Under the pieces are notes generated by a model. That model saw only the letters and a list, made by a program, of their open reading frames with translations, searched no databases and was not told the DNA's origin. A stretch of DNA of 64,000 nt from the NCBI GenBank assembly GCA_016787265.1, contig JAEUVF010000004.1:1-64000 (forward strand). The letters run 5' to 3'. The stretch comes from Flavipsychrobacter sp. (GTDB taxonomy: Bacteria; Bacteroidota; Bacteroidia; Chitinophagales; Chitinophagaceae). Each line of letters opens with the position of its first letter. The stretch's first letter is position 1. Positions 1-9,141 of this stretch are shown piece by piece. The translations under genes were made by a program, and so were the position numbers.

Positions 1-68
1 ATCTTTGCACCAAACTGAGTTGTTTGTAATTTTTTGACATAAGCAATCCAAAGATTGCACTACTCAGT

Positions 69-106
69 CAAATGACAAAATGACCTCAAAATCATTTTGT
101 CATTTG
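69..106. repeat. Perfect 15-bp inverted repeat (hairpin)
   Basis: Bases 69-83 and 92-106 are perfect reverse complements around an 8-base spacer, and a short T run follows at 107-110. It could be a terminator for a gene to the left of the window or an intergenic repeat. The flanks also hold several copies of a TTGCAC-like word (near 5-10, 55-60 and 117-121) and an ACTGAGT/ACTCAGT inverted pair (14-20 and 62-68), so this edge is repeat-rich. Confidence 0.5.
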
Positions 107-212
107 TTTTCAAAAATTGCACTTATCTGTTGAACTCAGCTATTAATACAAGCCATATAAAGAGATTAAGTGGGTAAAATGGTCAGACTTTGATTCTGTA
201 GAGGATTGGTTT

Positions 213-467
213 ATGTTTGCCTGGTTATTTATTGTTCCAGTATTAATTGAAGTAATCATTTTTACACTGCCAATCAAATATGGAATAAATCGAATCGAAG
301 TTTCAAAAAATAGGGTTCCCTATTATTTATTTTTCAGTTTGCTTTTTTTGATTGAGTTTATTCTTTGTAATTCGATCCTTGCAAAACCATTTAATTATAT
401 CAAAGTTCTAATTAGTGTTGTTTTGTTCTTTTTGTATTTCAGGAAGAGTTTGTTTAAGCAAAAGTAA
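213..467 (+). CDS. Small hypothetical membrane protein
   Basis: An 84-residue product, almost entirely hydrophobic, with about three predicted membrane segments (residues 1-18, 38-55 and 60-76) and a basic C-terminus. No family is recognised. The base composition is AT-rich, unlike the sugar genes that follow, and no partner gene is adjacent. It may be a genuine small inner-membrane protein or the remnant of a longer one. The call rests only on ORF integrity and the membrane pattern. Confidence 0.4.
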   Translation: MFAWLFIVPVLIEVIIFTLPIKYGINRIEVSKNRVPYYLFFSLLFLIEFILCNSILAKPFNYIKVLISVVLFFLYFRKSLFKQK

Positions 468-834
468 ATACTGATATTTAAAATATTACTGAACTCAATT
501 TTCAATTACAAAAGGTTTCCCCTGTGAATTGTCTAATGAGTTACTCTGTCTTTCTTGACAGGTGTAAAATAGGATCTGAATTCGCTTCATTCATATCACC
601 AACAACTAAAAATTGACCTGGAAATCGGTAATCAAATTTAAACTAAAATCCAATGTTCAATTATTTGCGGAAATCAATGGTCAGTTTATCCGGAATTTCC
701 ATCCTGTAGTCAGGAAATTGATTTTTCGTGGCATCTACCCTAAAAAGCAAAAATAGCATCAGGAATGAGCAATATAAAAGGCTCAAGGAATTTTAAAAAA
801 ATTAGTTTTATTGACTCGATCAATAGACGATTTT
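468..834. other. Gene-free stretch ahead of the sugar-use genes
   Basis: I see no convincing coding region in these 367 bases. The right half is the likely promoter region of the aldo/keto reductase operon and contains the 15-base motif at 747-761 that recurs upstream of susC. Confidence 0.5.
747..761. promoter_or_regulatory. Candidate AraC-regulator site, copy 1
   Basis: The 15-mer GCAAAAATAGCATCA is identical to 5877-5891. This copy ends 73 bases before the aldo/keto reductase ATG at 835. The other copy sits between the divergent araC and susC genes. Exact repetition in just these two promoter regions suggests a shared binding site for the local AraC-family regulator. That is inference from position and identity. 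Confidence 0.45.
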
Positions 835-1755
835 ATGGTTGAATATGAACCACAACAATTTTCATTAAATAAACTGGTGCTGGGTACCGCCGGCTTAGGG
901 GGCGTCTGGAAAAAAGTGGATCCGGAGAGGTCTGTTTATTCCATTCAAGCTGCTTTGCAGGAAGGGATAACCTGGATTGATACCGCTCCGGCCTATGGGG
1001 ATGCTGAAGAATTTGTGGGACGCGCCATCCGTGATTGGAAGGGTACACAACCTATGATTAGCACCAAGGTCGGCAGACTTAAAGGCTATCGTTCCGATAT
1101 TGGCAACTACGACTATTCCCCCTACGGTATTGCAAAAAGCCTGGAAAATAGTTTGCAGCTCCTGGGACGTAATAATGTTGACTTGCTTTTTCTTCATGAA
1201 CCCAAAGAAATCCCTGAACAGGATATCCAGTCTGCTGTACAGGAAATGCAAAGACTAAAGAGCAAGGGGCTTACCAACAAAATCGGACTGGGAGGAAATT
1301 ATCCGCCTGCTTTCCGGAAATATCTGGTAAATGGAACTTTTGATGTGGTAATGGAATACAACCGGCTGACCGCCTGTTGTCTGGATGCGCTATATTCCTC
1401 TATTCCCGAATGTGTATCGAATAATATAGAATACTGGGCCGCAAGCCCCTTACATATGGGATTGCTGGGCAGGAGGTTTGAAGAATTTACAAAGGCAAAG
1501 CCCGATTGGCTGCCTGAACAACACATAAATACTGCTATTGCTGTTGAACGAATTGCCAGACAGCACCAGCTTTCCCTGGTTGATTTGTCGCTTCGTTTTT
1601 TGCTTCATCAAAATGGGCCTGGTAAAATAGTTATCGGTCCCTGTGATGATGCAGAACTGAACGCAATCCTTTCTACATTCCATAAGGGTCCTTTAGAGGA
1701 TACGCTTTTTAAAGAAGTCGCCAGTGTAATTGAACAGATTAATATTAATGGTTAA
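835..1755 (+). CDS. Aldo/keto reductase (aldose/L-fucose dehydrogenase-like)
   Basis: Cytosolic NAD(P)-dependent oxidoreductase of the AKR superfamily, about 306 residues, a normal length. The catalytic tetrad is visible: Asp49 and Tyr54 in the DTAPAYG motif, Lys78 in ISTKVG, and His121 in LFLHEP. The closest functional analogues by motif are D-threo-aldose/L-fucose 1-dehydrogenases, which oxidise a free sugar to its lactone. An in-frame TTG at 811 would add eight residues. I prefer the ATG at 835 because the conserved fold starts just after it. It overlaps the next gene by eight bases, so the two are translationally coupled. The neighbouring dehydratase, symporter and mutarotase support a role in oxidative deoxy-sugar catabolism. 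The exact sugar is inferred. Confidence 0.8.
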   Translation: MVEYEPQQFSLNKLVLGTAGLGGVWKKVDPERSVYSIQAALQEGITWIDTAPAYGDAEEFVGRAIRDWKGTQPMISTKVGRLKGYRSDIGNYDYSPYGIAKSLENSLQLLGRNNVDLLFLHEPKEIPEQDIQSAVQEMQRLKSKGLTNKIGLGGNYPPAFRKYLVNGTFDVVMEYNRLTACCLDALYSSIPECVSNNIEYWAASPLHMGLLGRRFEEFTKAKPDWLPEQHINTAIAVERIARQHQLSLVDLSLRFLLHQNGPGKIVIGPCDDAELNAILSTFHKGPLEDTLFKEVASVIEQINING

Positions 1756-2932
1756 TATCATGCACCAAATAGATTCAGAAATTTTTGAAATAAGTAGAAT
1801 TCAACTCAGGGTATTGGAACCAGTCGCTACCATTCTTCCTTTTCAGGATGCAACCATGGGCCCTTTCAGAAAGTTTGGTTTGTCCATTCTCACGATTGAA
1901 GATAAAGAGGGAAATGTTGGAGAAGCCCCCGTTTTTAATACCTATATAAATATTCTGGAGAAATGTTTGTTCCCGATTCTGTTTCATAATAACCAGGTAC
2001 CCTATAAGATATTATTTAATCAGCTGTATTGGTCCATTCGTAATGAAGGTTTTCGTGGACAGGCAGCAGCTTTATTAGGTCAGTTGGATTTGGCCCTGTA
2101 CGATCTTGCCGCCAGAAGAAAAGGGGTACCGCTCTATTCCTATTTAAACGCTCCCCGAAACTGGGCACGTATGTATGGAAGCGGTGGTGGTACTAACTAT
2201 ACTTTACAGGAATTGGAATCGGAATTAGGGATATTTCTTGACGCCGGTGTTGATTGCGTTAAAATCAAAGTGGGTCGCAATTTTGGTACGGAGATGGACG
2301 AGGATATTGAACGCATAAAATTTGTTCGAAAATTTATTGGAAACTCAGTAGAACTGGCTGTTGATGCCAACCAAATCTGGACACTGCAACAGGCCTTGGA
2401 TTTCATAGACAAAGTTGGTGACCTGAATATTGCATGGCTGGAAGAGCCGGTTCATTCGGCTGCTTATGCTGATATCGAGCGACTCTGTAGTCAATCTCCC
2501 ATTCCTATTGCCTTTGGAGAATCCGAACGATCTTCCAAAATGTTTCCAGCTTTGGTTAATGCCGGAGTAAAACATCTCCAGCCGGTTCCAACACATCTAA
2601 GCAGTATACAGGAATGGCAGGAAGTGCGTGACCTGGCCCTTAAACACAATATTCAGTTTTCTTCCGGTGGATATTCTTTGTACACAGCTTCTTTGCTTGC
2701 TACCACACCGGAGAATTGGCCGGTTGAATATTTGTATACCATCATGTATGGCCTGGAAGAATATTTTTTTGTAAAACCTGAATGGAAATTTGGTAGATTC
2801 ATTTTCCCTGATGTTCCAGGTTTGCCTATAAAAATTGATTGGGAATATTGGCAAAAGAATAATAAAGTTCTTGTGAACAGAAGCTGGACCAGGGACACTG
2901 TAGCGAAATATAACCCATCAGTGAATATGTAG
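1748..2932 (+). CDS. Mandelate racemase/muconate lactonizing enzyme family protein (sugar acid dehydratase-like)
   Basis: Enolase-superfamily enzyme of about 394 residues. The N-terminal capping domain is followed by a barrel with a KxK motif (Lys172/Lys174) and metal ligands Asp206 (VDAN), Glu232 (WLEEP) and Glu258 (FGES). Members of this subgroup abstract the proton alpha to a carboxylate, and many dehydrate sugar acids such as fuconate or rhamnonate. The start at 1748 overlaps the preceding stop; 1760 is another ATG and TTG 1730 is possible. No clear His-Asp dyad is seen on the opposite face of the barrel, so dehydratase versus racemase or cycloisomerase is not settled. Next to an aldose dehydrogenase it most likely dehydrates the aldonate made there. 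Confidence 0.75.
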   Translation: MVNIMHQIDSEIFEISRIQLRVLEPVATILPFQDATMGPFRKFGLSILTIEDKEGNVGEAPVFNTYINILEKCLFPILFHNNQVPYKILFNQLYWSIRNEGFRGQAAALLGQLDLALYDLAARRKGVPLYSYLNAPRNWARMYGSGGGTNYTLQELESELGIFLDAGVDCVKIKVGRNFGTEMDEDIERIKFVRKFIGNSVELAVDANQIWTLQQALDFIDKVGDLNIAWLEEPVHSAAYADIERLCSQSPIPIAFGESERSSKMFPALVNAGVKHLQPVPTHLSSIQEWQEVRDLALKHNIQFSSGGYSLYTASLLATTPENWPVEYLYTIMYGLEEYFFVKPEWKFGRFIFPDVPGLPIKIDWEYWQKNNKVLVNRSWTRDTVAKYNPSVNM

Positions 2933-2953
2933 TATATAAAAAATTGCTTATAG

Positions 2954-4519
2954 ATGAAAGTTACACTCGGCTCTCTTGATTATATCGTACTTGGCGTTTA
3001 TATTTTGCTGCTGTTTGTAATTGGATTTTATCTGCATAAAAAATCTTCCCGGGGTAATGCCGATATATTCCTGGGGGGACGAATGTTAAGGTGGTGGCAG
3101 ATTGGGCTGAGTTTGTTCAGTGCCAATGCGGGGCCCATGATGCTTATTGGTTTTGCCGGTGTTGGATTTTCACATGGTGTAGTGGGTAGCAATTTCGAAT
3201 GGCTCGCCTGGATTTTTTTATTGTTGCTGGCCATGTTTTTTCTGCCTCATTACCTGGCAACGAAAATCAGCACCATGCCACAGTTTTTGCAACTCAGATT
3301 TGGTAAGCGTTCCTATAATTTCCTAACCCTTTATAGTCTCATTTCAATCTTATTGGTATGGTTAGGTAGTGCCTTGTATGCAGGCGGTCTGATCATTTCC
3401 CAAATTTTTGACTGGTCCTTAATGTTCTCAGTAATTCTGATTACCATCATTGCAACCAGTTTTACTGCTGTTGGAGGGTTAAAAGCAGTAGTACGAACCG
3501 GAATCTTTCAATCCATCATCATTATTGTTTCATCGATACTGTTGTCCTGGCTGGCGCTTAGGCAAATCGGTGGAATAGATCAATTGGTGCAGGAAGTGCC
3601 TGATTATTATTGGAAACTATTCCGTCCGGCGGATGATCCCAACTATTCCTGGATTGCCATACTTGCCGGGTATCCGGTGGTTGCCATTTATTATTGGTGT
3701 GCCGATCAAACAATTGTACAAAAGGTGTTGGCTGCAAAAGATCTTAAAGAGGGGCAAAAAGGAGCCTTGTTACTGGGCTTCCTTAAAATAATCATGCCTT
3801 TTATCTTTATTTTTCCCGGCATCATGTGTTATGTGCTGTTTAAAGATGTTGCAAAAGAGGATAATGCCTATATCACCTTGATTACCCAATTAATGCCCGG
3901 TGGTTTGTTGGGTTTAAGTCTGGCTGCTATTATCGCCGCCTTAATTGATACGGTTTCATCTGGCTTGAATTCTTTCAGTACGGTATTTACGCTGGATGTG
4001 GCCGCCAGAATTTGGAAGCTTGATGAAAAAGCAAAACTACGACTGGGAAAATGGATTACGGTAGTAGCAGGTGTAATCGCCATTGGTATTGCATTTCTTT
4101 TTTCCCGTTCCGGAAAAGGATTTTTTGAACTTAGTCAGGGTATGGTATCCATCCTGGCTCCGCCACTCTCGGTTGTTTTTCTAACGGGGGTACTTTGGAA
4201 GGGTATGACCAGCAGGGCTGCTGAAGTGGTGCTTTATGGAGGTGGTTTTGTTTGCCTGCTGGTTGGTATCTGTAATGTGTTGAATTTTCCTTATGCTGGT
4301 TTCTGGCCCCATTTTCTGATGCTTTCTGTTTATCTGTTTTTGGGATTGGCTGTTGTTGCTGTTTTGGTATCGCTGGGTACTAAATCCAGTTTAACAACAA
4401 ATGGTTTGCAAACATTACTGGAAGTGAATAGAAGCAATGGACAAAATCTTCGTCCGGTTTGGGCGGGTTGGGCCATATTGGCTGTTTTGATGCTTTCTAT
4501 TTACTGGATTTTTAGCTGA
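2954..4519 (+). CDS. Sodium:solute symporter (SSS/SLC5 family)
   Basis: Inner-membrane sugar transporter of 521 residues with about 13 hydrophobic segments, typical of the SSS family. The N-terminal segment (LDYIVLGVYILLLFVIGFYL) and the following loop with FLGGR and the NAGP region are characteristic. It lies 21 bases after the dehydratase gene and six bases before the mutarotase, so it belongs to the same operon. It presumably imports the monosaccharide released by the neighbouring SusCD system using a sodium gradient. The substrate cannot be read from sequence. Confidence 0.85.
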   Translation: MKVTLGSLDYIVLGVYILLLFVIGFYLHKKSSRGNADIFLGGRMLRWWQIGLSLFSANAGPMMLIGFAGVGFSHGVVGSNFEWLAWIFLLLLAMFFLPHYLATKISTMPQFLQLRFGKRSYNFLTLYSLISILLVWLGSALYAGGLIISQIFDWSLMFSVILITIIATSFTAVGGLKAVVRTGIFQSIIIIVSSILLSWLALRQIGGIDQLVQEVPDYYWKLFRPADDPNYSWIAILAGYPVVAIYYWCADQTIVQKVLAAKDLKEGQKGALLLGFLKIIMPFIFIFPGIMCYVLFKDVAKEDNAYITLITQLMPGGLLGLSLAAIIAALIDTVSSGLNSFSTVFTLDVAARIWKLDEKAKLRLGKWITVVAGVIAIGIAFLFSRSGKGFFELSQGMVSILAPPLSVVFLTGVLWKGMTSRAAEVVLYGGGFVCLLVGICNVLNFPYAGFWPHFLMLSVYLFLGLAVVAVLVSLGTKSSLTTNGLQTLLEVNRSNGQNLRPVWAGWAILAVLMLSIYWIFS

Positions 4520-4548
4520 ATCGAATGCTTGAATTAAAATATTATTTC

Positions 4549-4965
4549 ATGAAACTTACTGCTATTGTACTGATTTTCTTTTTTGCATTTACTTCCTGTA
4601 GCGAACAGGAATACGAGCAACATATCTATGCAGTATCAATTAGTAATGAGCCGAATAAACTTCAGGAGTACCTTGCCTATCATGCTTCCGTTTGGCCGGA
4701 AGTGGAAGCTGGATTTAAACTGGCAGGATATAAGGAAATCAAGATGTTTCGCTTTGAGCAGTTTATTGTGATGCAGATAAAAGTACCGGCGGGAGCCAAT
4801 CTTTCTGAAATGAGTAAAAAAGCAGCGGATAGCCATCCCCGTTGTGCTGAATGGAACCAACTGATGGATACCTATCAGATCGGTTTACCTGGTACTTCCA
4901 GTGGGCAGAAATGGGTAGAGCTGAAGGAGTTTTATTCCTTTAAGTCGTTTTATAACGGCTCATGA
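4549..4965 (+). CDS. L-rhamnose/L-fucose mutarotase-like lipoprotein (RhaM/DUF718 fold)
   Basis: About 138 residues. A signal peptide ends in the lipobox FTSC (start chosen at 4549 so that the signal is intact; ATG 4525 would add eight residues). The mature part matches the RhaM-like ferredoxin fold: a His/Trp-containing helix (YHASVWPEV) and the KMFRFEQFIV and HPRCAEW stretches. Such enzymes interconvert sugar anomers. Being lipid-anchored is unusual, because RhaM proteins are normally cytosolic. It could present the correct anomer to the adjacent symporter in the periplasm. The last 26 bases overlap the convergent araC gene. Confidence 0.75.
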   Translation: MKLTAIVLIFFFAFTSCSEQEYEQHIYAVSISNEPNKLQEYLAYHASVWPEVEAGFKLAGYKEIKMFRFEQFIVMQIKVPAGANLSEMSKKAADSHPRCAEWNQLMDTYQIGLPGTSSGQKWVELKEFYSFKSFYNGS

Positions 4966-5803
4966 ATTGTTTAGGGGATACGCCATGTACCTCCTTGAAA
5001 TGTTTATTAAAATTGGAGATGTTATTATATCCACTGTTATAACAGGCTTCTGAAACGTTATGGTTCTGCTCCAGTAATAATTTGGAAGCATGACCGATTC
5101 TGATTTCTTTGATGAAGGCGGTTAATGTTCTGCCTGTTTTTGATTTGAAAAAACGACAGAATGCGGAGGTTGACATCGGGATGATCCCTGCCACTTCTTC
5201 AAGTGTAATTTCGTTTCGGAAGTTTTTAAAAATATATTCAAATACATTATTGATATTATTTGCCTCATAGGAGCTTTCAATCAGGTTACACCCGGGAGAA
5301 CTTAAGGTTTTAGCTGTTGGTGACCTGGACATCAGGTCCAATAGCTGCAATAATAAGGCAGATCTGACCAGTCCGGTTTCAAAAAGCATCTGCTGCATAA
5401 TGAATTTTGCTTTACTGATCGTTTCGCCGGAAAACAGTATCCCCTTTGATGCATCCTGAAAAAGTTGCTTTAGGCGTTTGGCTTCAGGCTTAGTATAAAT
5501 ATCGGCTCCCAGAAAATCAGGGAAAAAGTGAATGATTATGGCATGTGCTGGAATATTTTCCTCAATGGTTTGGTAGTATTGCCAGCAATGCGGCAGGTAA
5601 CTCGCCATCAGTACCAGTTCAGTTCCTTCGAAATCAGCAATATGATCTCCAATAAATCGTTTGCCGCTGCAATTTTCAATCAATGCGATTTCATAATTGA
5701 CATGTGATCGGAAAGCCTGGTATTTTTTTACCTCAATAAATTCAGAACGAATGGTAAAAGACTGATCTGGCGGAAAGGTGAAATTTTCGTAAATGAATTG
5801 CAT
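4940..5803 (-). CDS. AraC-family transcriptional regulator
   Basis: 287 residues: an N-terminal sensory domain with a cupin-like beta pattern (about 1-150) and a C-terminal double helix-turn-helix (about 190-285) with the family signature around SGYNNISNFNKHFKEVHGVSPKQF. It is divergent from susC across 195 bases and convergent with the mutarotase gene, whose end it overlaps. Its position between the catabolic genes and the SusCD genes makes it the obvious activator of both. The shared 15-mer at 747-761 and 5877-5891 is a candidate target. The inducer is presumably a sugar. Confidence 0.85.
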   Translation of the reverse strand: MQFIYENFTFPPDQSFTIRSEFIEVKKYQAFRSHVNYEIALIENCSGKRFIGDHIADFEGTELVLMASYLPHCWQYYQTIEENIPAHAIIIHFFPDFLGADIYTKPEAKRLKQLFQDASKGILFSGETISKAKFIMQQMLFETGLVRSALLLQLLDLMSRSPTAKTLSSPGCNLIESSYEANNINNVFEYIFKNFRNEITLEEVAGIIPMSTSAFCRFFKSKTGRTLTAFIKEIRIGHASKLLLEQNHNVSEACYNSGYNNISNFNKHFKEVHGVSPKQFMSRYKTT

Positions 5804-5876
5804 GCCCGGGAGATAATTTTGACTTTTTTGTACTGAAAAGATAAAGAGAATTGGCTTTCCGGGTTAGAAATATCTT

Positions 5877-5891
5877 GCAAAAATAGCATCA
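5877..5891. promoter_or_regulatory. Candidate AraC-regulator site, copy 2
   Basis: Identical to the 15-mer at 747-761. It lies 74 bases upstream of the araC start (5803, reverse) and 107 bases upstream of the susC ATG, so one site could serve both directions. Confidence 0.45.
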
Positions 5892-5998
5892 TTCTCCGTC
5901 AAATTCATTGTTGTAGCGATCCCGTTAATTCACAAATTTTAAGGTGACAAGTTTAATCAATTTCTTTTCTTTTTAAGCCAAATTCTAACCGTCAAATT

Positions 5999-8900
5999 AT
6001 GAGGAATCTAACGAAGTTGCTGTTTAAAACAGTTTGGGTTTGTTCCCTGATACTCTTTGCGGAGTATTTGCAAGCACAAAACGCCATTAAAGTGGAAGGG
6101 CGCGTGCTTGCTGCTGATGATCAGTCTCCACTGCAGGGTGCTTCCATTATTTATGAAAATGGAAAAGCATCCTCCATCGCAGATGCAGCCGGTAAATTTT
6201 CTATTAATGTACCGAAAGGAGCGAAAATTACAGTGTCTATGGTTGGTTTTAAGTCTACTACCATTCCAATTGGAAATGGATCATTGGTAGTCGAATTAAG
6301 CCGGCAGGATAATAGTATGGATGAGTTTGTAGTAGTAGGGTATGGTACACAAAAGCGGGAGTTACTAACAGGATCGGTTGTTACCATGAAAATGGATGAA
6401 CCACGTCGGAATACCCCTACAACTTCTTTAGGTAATTTGCTTGCCGGACAAATGGCAGGCGTAAGTGTTTCAACGCCTAACGGTATTCCGGGCACTCAGC
6501 CAGGTATTTCAGTGCGTGTAGGTACTTCCTTCAATGCTCAGAATGTTCTGTATGTAATTGACGGCAAGATTAGTGGAGCCGGAGATTTTAATAATTTAAG
6601 TCCGAATGATATAGATAATATTTCTGTTTTGAAAGATGCTGCATCTGCTGCAGTTTATGGTTCCCGGGCTGCGGGAGGCGTAATCGTTGTAACAACCCGG
6701 AGAGGGAAAGCAGGTAAACCACAGATCAACTATTCTTTCAGTACTGGATTTGAAAAAAGAGGAAAAAATGCCGAGTTGACCAGTGCAGTGGAAACGGGTG
6801 AATTATACAACAGGATCAACCCCAATTCGGATCCTGCAGGATGGAGATGGTCGCAGGAGGACCTTGACTATTTTAGAACAATCAACAATGGCTGGGGATA
6901 TGATCAGTTGGATGCAGTTTGGAATGACCCTTCTACAACTGCACATAATTTAAGTATTTCAGGTGGAGGAGATAAGATCAAATATTTTGTTGGAGGTTCT
7001 TATATAAAGCAGGGGGCCTTCATGAAGAATCTGAACTTTGATAAATACAATCTAAGAACCAATATCACTGCAGACCTAACTAAAAATCTTACGCTGTTTG
7101 CAGGACTTACTGTAAACAACAACCTGAATTATTCACCCACCAATACAGCAATTGGAGATATTCAGGGAATATACCGCAAGCAATTATTGTGGCAACCGGA
7201 TCAGCCGGTATGGACAAACGGGGGTAATCCCATTGATTATGGCTGGATAGGAAATGTAGGGGCAGAAGTACGTGGTGATGGCGGTTATATTAAAGGGAAT
7301 GCTATTAAACCCATTCTCAACCTTCAGGCAACCTATAAGATTCCTGCCATTAAGGGACTCAGTGCTTCCGCTCAGTTTAATAAATCCTATACGAACAATC
7401 GCTCGAAGTCGTATATGAAGCACTATAATATGTGGGTGATGAAAAAAACCGGCCTGCACCAGATCAGTACGGATGACAATGACCTGGTTACTATCAAACG
7501 ATCTTCCCAGATAGGGAGAAGTTTTATCCGGGAGGATTATAACTGGAGTAATGATTACCAGTTAAACTTTCAGTTAAGCTATGACCGGACATTCGGTTCA
7601 GTACATAACGTAAAAGGCTGGTTGATTTATGAAAAGGCGGAAGCGAGAGGTGGTGGAATTTTTGCAGGCCGAGAAAGTTTCCCGGTTTATCTGACAGATC
7701 AGTGGTGGGCAGCAAGCGGAGACCGGCTCGATTCTTATGCTAATGGAACTGCAGAATTTGTGACCGGACGTAAATCATGGGTGGGTCAGTTTTTCTATGA
7801 CTACGATGGAAAATATATGGCAAGTGTGGCGTATCGGTATGACGGCTCCATGAATTTCGCTCCGGATCAGCGTTGGGGTTTCTTTCCTTCTGCTTCTGCC
7901 GGATGGATCATCTCCAAGGAGAATTTCTTCCGTAACGTAAAGAACATTGAACTGTTGAAATTCAGAGCATCTGCTGGCCTGGTTGGGAATGATGGTGTAG
8001 GAGGTTGGCAATGGTTGCAATCTTATTCCAGTGCAAATTCCGCCTTCTTTGGAACGAATGGAGTAACCAATCCGGGAATCACCTATGGTTCACTGGTTAA
8101 TACCAAACTAACCTGGGAGAAATCCATGAATTATAATATCGGTATTGATCTGAATTTCCTGAAGCATTTTACTGCCAGCCTTGAATATTACAATACCAGA
8201 ACCTATGATATTCTTGGAAGCCGTATCAATTCGGTTCCTCCGACATTTAGTCGCAGTTTACCTGCATCCAATTACGGTGAAATTAAAGCCAGTGGGATAG
8301 AAGCTATGATTGGATACAGAAATAAAGCTGGCCAGCTGAATTACTATGTGAATGCCAACCTGGCTTATGGTAACGCCAAATATGTGATCCAGGATCAGAA
8401 TATTACCTATCCCTGGCAAAAAAATCCGGGTAATTCAACTTCCCGGGTTGTCGGATATGTGGTGGATGGTATGATACGTACCCAGGCGGATCTTGACAGA
8501 TTGCTGAGTGCAAATCCTCAGTATAATTTCAATGGTATTGCTCCGGCATTGGGACAACTCATCTATAAAGATTTGGCCGGTCCAGATGGAAAACCAGATG
8601 GAATTGTAAATAGCTGGGATGTGTCAACATTAAAGTCGAGAAATAATCCAATTACTGTAGGTGCGAATTTGGGTATTGAATGGAAAGGATTGACTGTCGA
8701 TGCCACATTCAGTGGGAACTTCAATCAATTCCGATTTGTGAATAACCTGGTAGATGGAAATGTAGAATGGAACCGTATGTGGCGGAAATGGTATACAGAT
8801 GGCTGGTCGGAAGATAATACCAATGCAAGTTTGCCCAAACGTTATTCTGCCAACGATGGAACAAGAGGTGTAACCAATACCAGCAGTTCTTTCTGGTTGG

Positions 8901-9124
8901 AAAACGCGAGTTTTTTCAGACTTCGTTTATTGAATGTTGGGTATCAGATTCCGTATCAGTATGTGAATAAAATTGGTTTAGGAGGATTGAAAGTATTCTT
9001 TAGCGGATCCAACCTGTTCATGTTTAGCAAATTTGGAAACCAGTTTTATGATCCTGAAATCGGGGATGGATTTTCTTATCCAACTATGAAGAATTTCAAC
9101 TTTGGTGTTAATGTTTCACTTTAA
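5999..9124 (+). CDS. SusC/RagA-family TonB-linked outer membrane protein
   Basis: 1041 residues, standard for SusC. A signal peptide ends near LQAQ. A carboxypeptidase-D-like regulatory domain (about 30-105) precedes the plug with the family motif VVVGYGTQKR (about 112-122), and then a 22-strand barrel ends in the aromatic-terminal pattern (final residues FGVNVSL). It imports oligosaccharides across the outer membrane, powered by TonB, with the SusD lipoprotein as lid. It is followed after 17 bases by susD and two secreted enzyme-like genes, forming a polysaccharide utilisation locus. Confidence 0.95.
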   Translation: MRNLTKLLFKTVWVCSLILFAEYLQAQNAIKVEGRVLAADDQSPLQGASIIYENGKASSIADAAGKFSINVPKGAKITVSMVGFKSTTIPIGNGSLVVELSRQDNSMDEFVVVGYGTQKRELLTGSVVTMKMDEPRRNTPTTSLGNLLAGQMAGVSVSTPNGIPGTQPGISVRVGTSFNAQNVLYVIDGKISGAGDFNNLSPNDIDNISVLKDAASAAVYGSRAAGGVIVVTTRRGKAGKPQINYSFSTGFEKRGKNAELTSAVETGELYNRINPNSDPAGWRWSQEDLDYFRTINNGWGYDQLDAVWNDPSTTAHNLSISGGGDKIKYFVGGSYIKQGAFMKNLNFDKYNLRTNITADLTKNLTLFAGLTVNNNLNYSPTNTAIGDIQGIYRKQLLWQPDQPVWTNGGNPIDYGWIGNVGAEVRGDGGYIKGNAIKPILNLQATYKIPAIKGLSASAQFNKSYTNNRSKSYMKHYNMWVMKKTGLHQISTDDNDLVTIKRSSQIGRSFIREDYNWSNDYQLNFQLSYDRTFGSVHNVKGWLIYEKAEARGGGIFAGRESFPVYLTDQWWAASGDRLDSYANGTAEFVTGRKSWVGQFFYDYDGKYMASVAYRYDGSMNFAPDQRWGFFPSASAGWIISKENFFRNVKNIELLKFRASAGLVGNDGVGGWQWLQSYSSANSAFFGTNGVTNPGITYGSLVNTKLTWEKSMNYNIGIDLNFLKHFTASLEYYNTRTYDILGSRINSVPPTFSRSLPASNYGEIKASGIEAMIGYRNKAGQLNYYVNANLAYGNAKYVIQDQNITYPWQKNPGNSTSRVVGYVVDGMIRTQADLDRLLSANPQYNFNGIAPALGQLIYKDLAGPDGKPDGIVNSWDVSTLKSRNNPITVGANLGIEWKGLTVDATFSGNFNQFRFVNNLVDGNVEWNRMWRKWYTDGWSEDNTNASLPKRYSANDGTRGVTNTSSSFWLENASFFRLRLLNVGYQIPYQYVNKIGLGGLKVFFSGSNLFMFSKFGNQFYDPEIGDGFSYPTMKNFNFGVNVSL

Positions 9125-9141
9125 GAAAAAAGATTGTTCGT

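Noticed and set aside
833..1526. Long reverse-strand ORFs opposite the aldo/keto reductase gene
   Set aside because: They mirror a well-supported gene and have no protein-like features; the same applies to other antisense ORFs in the window.
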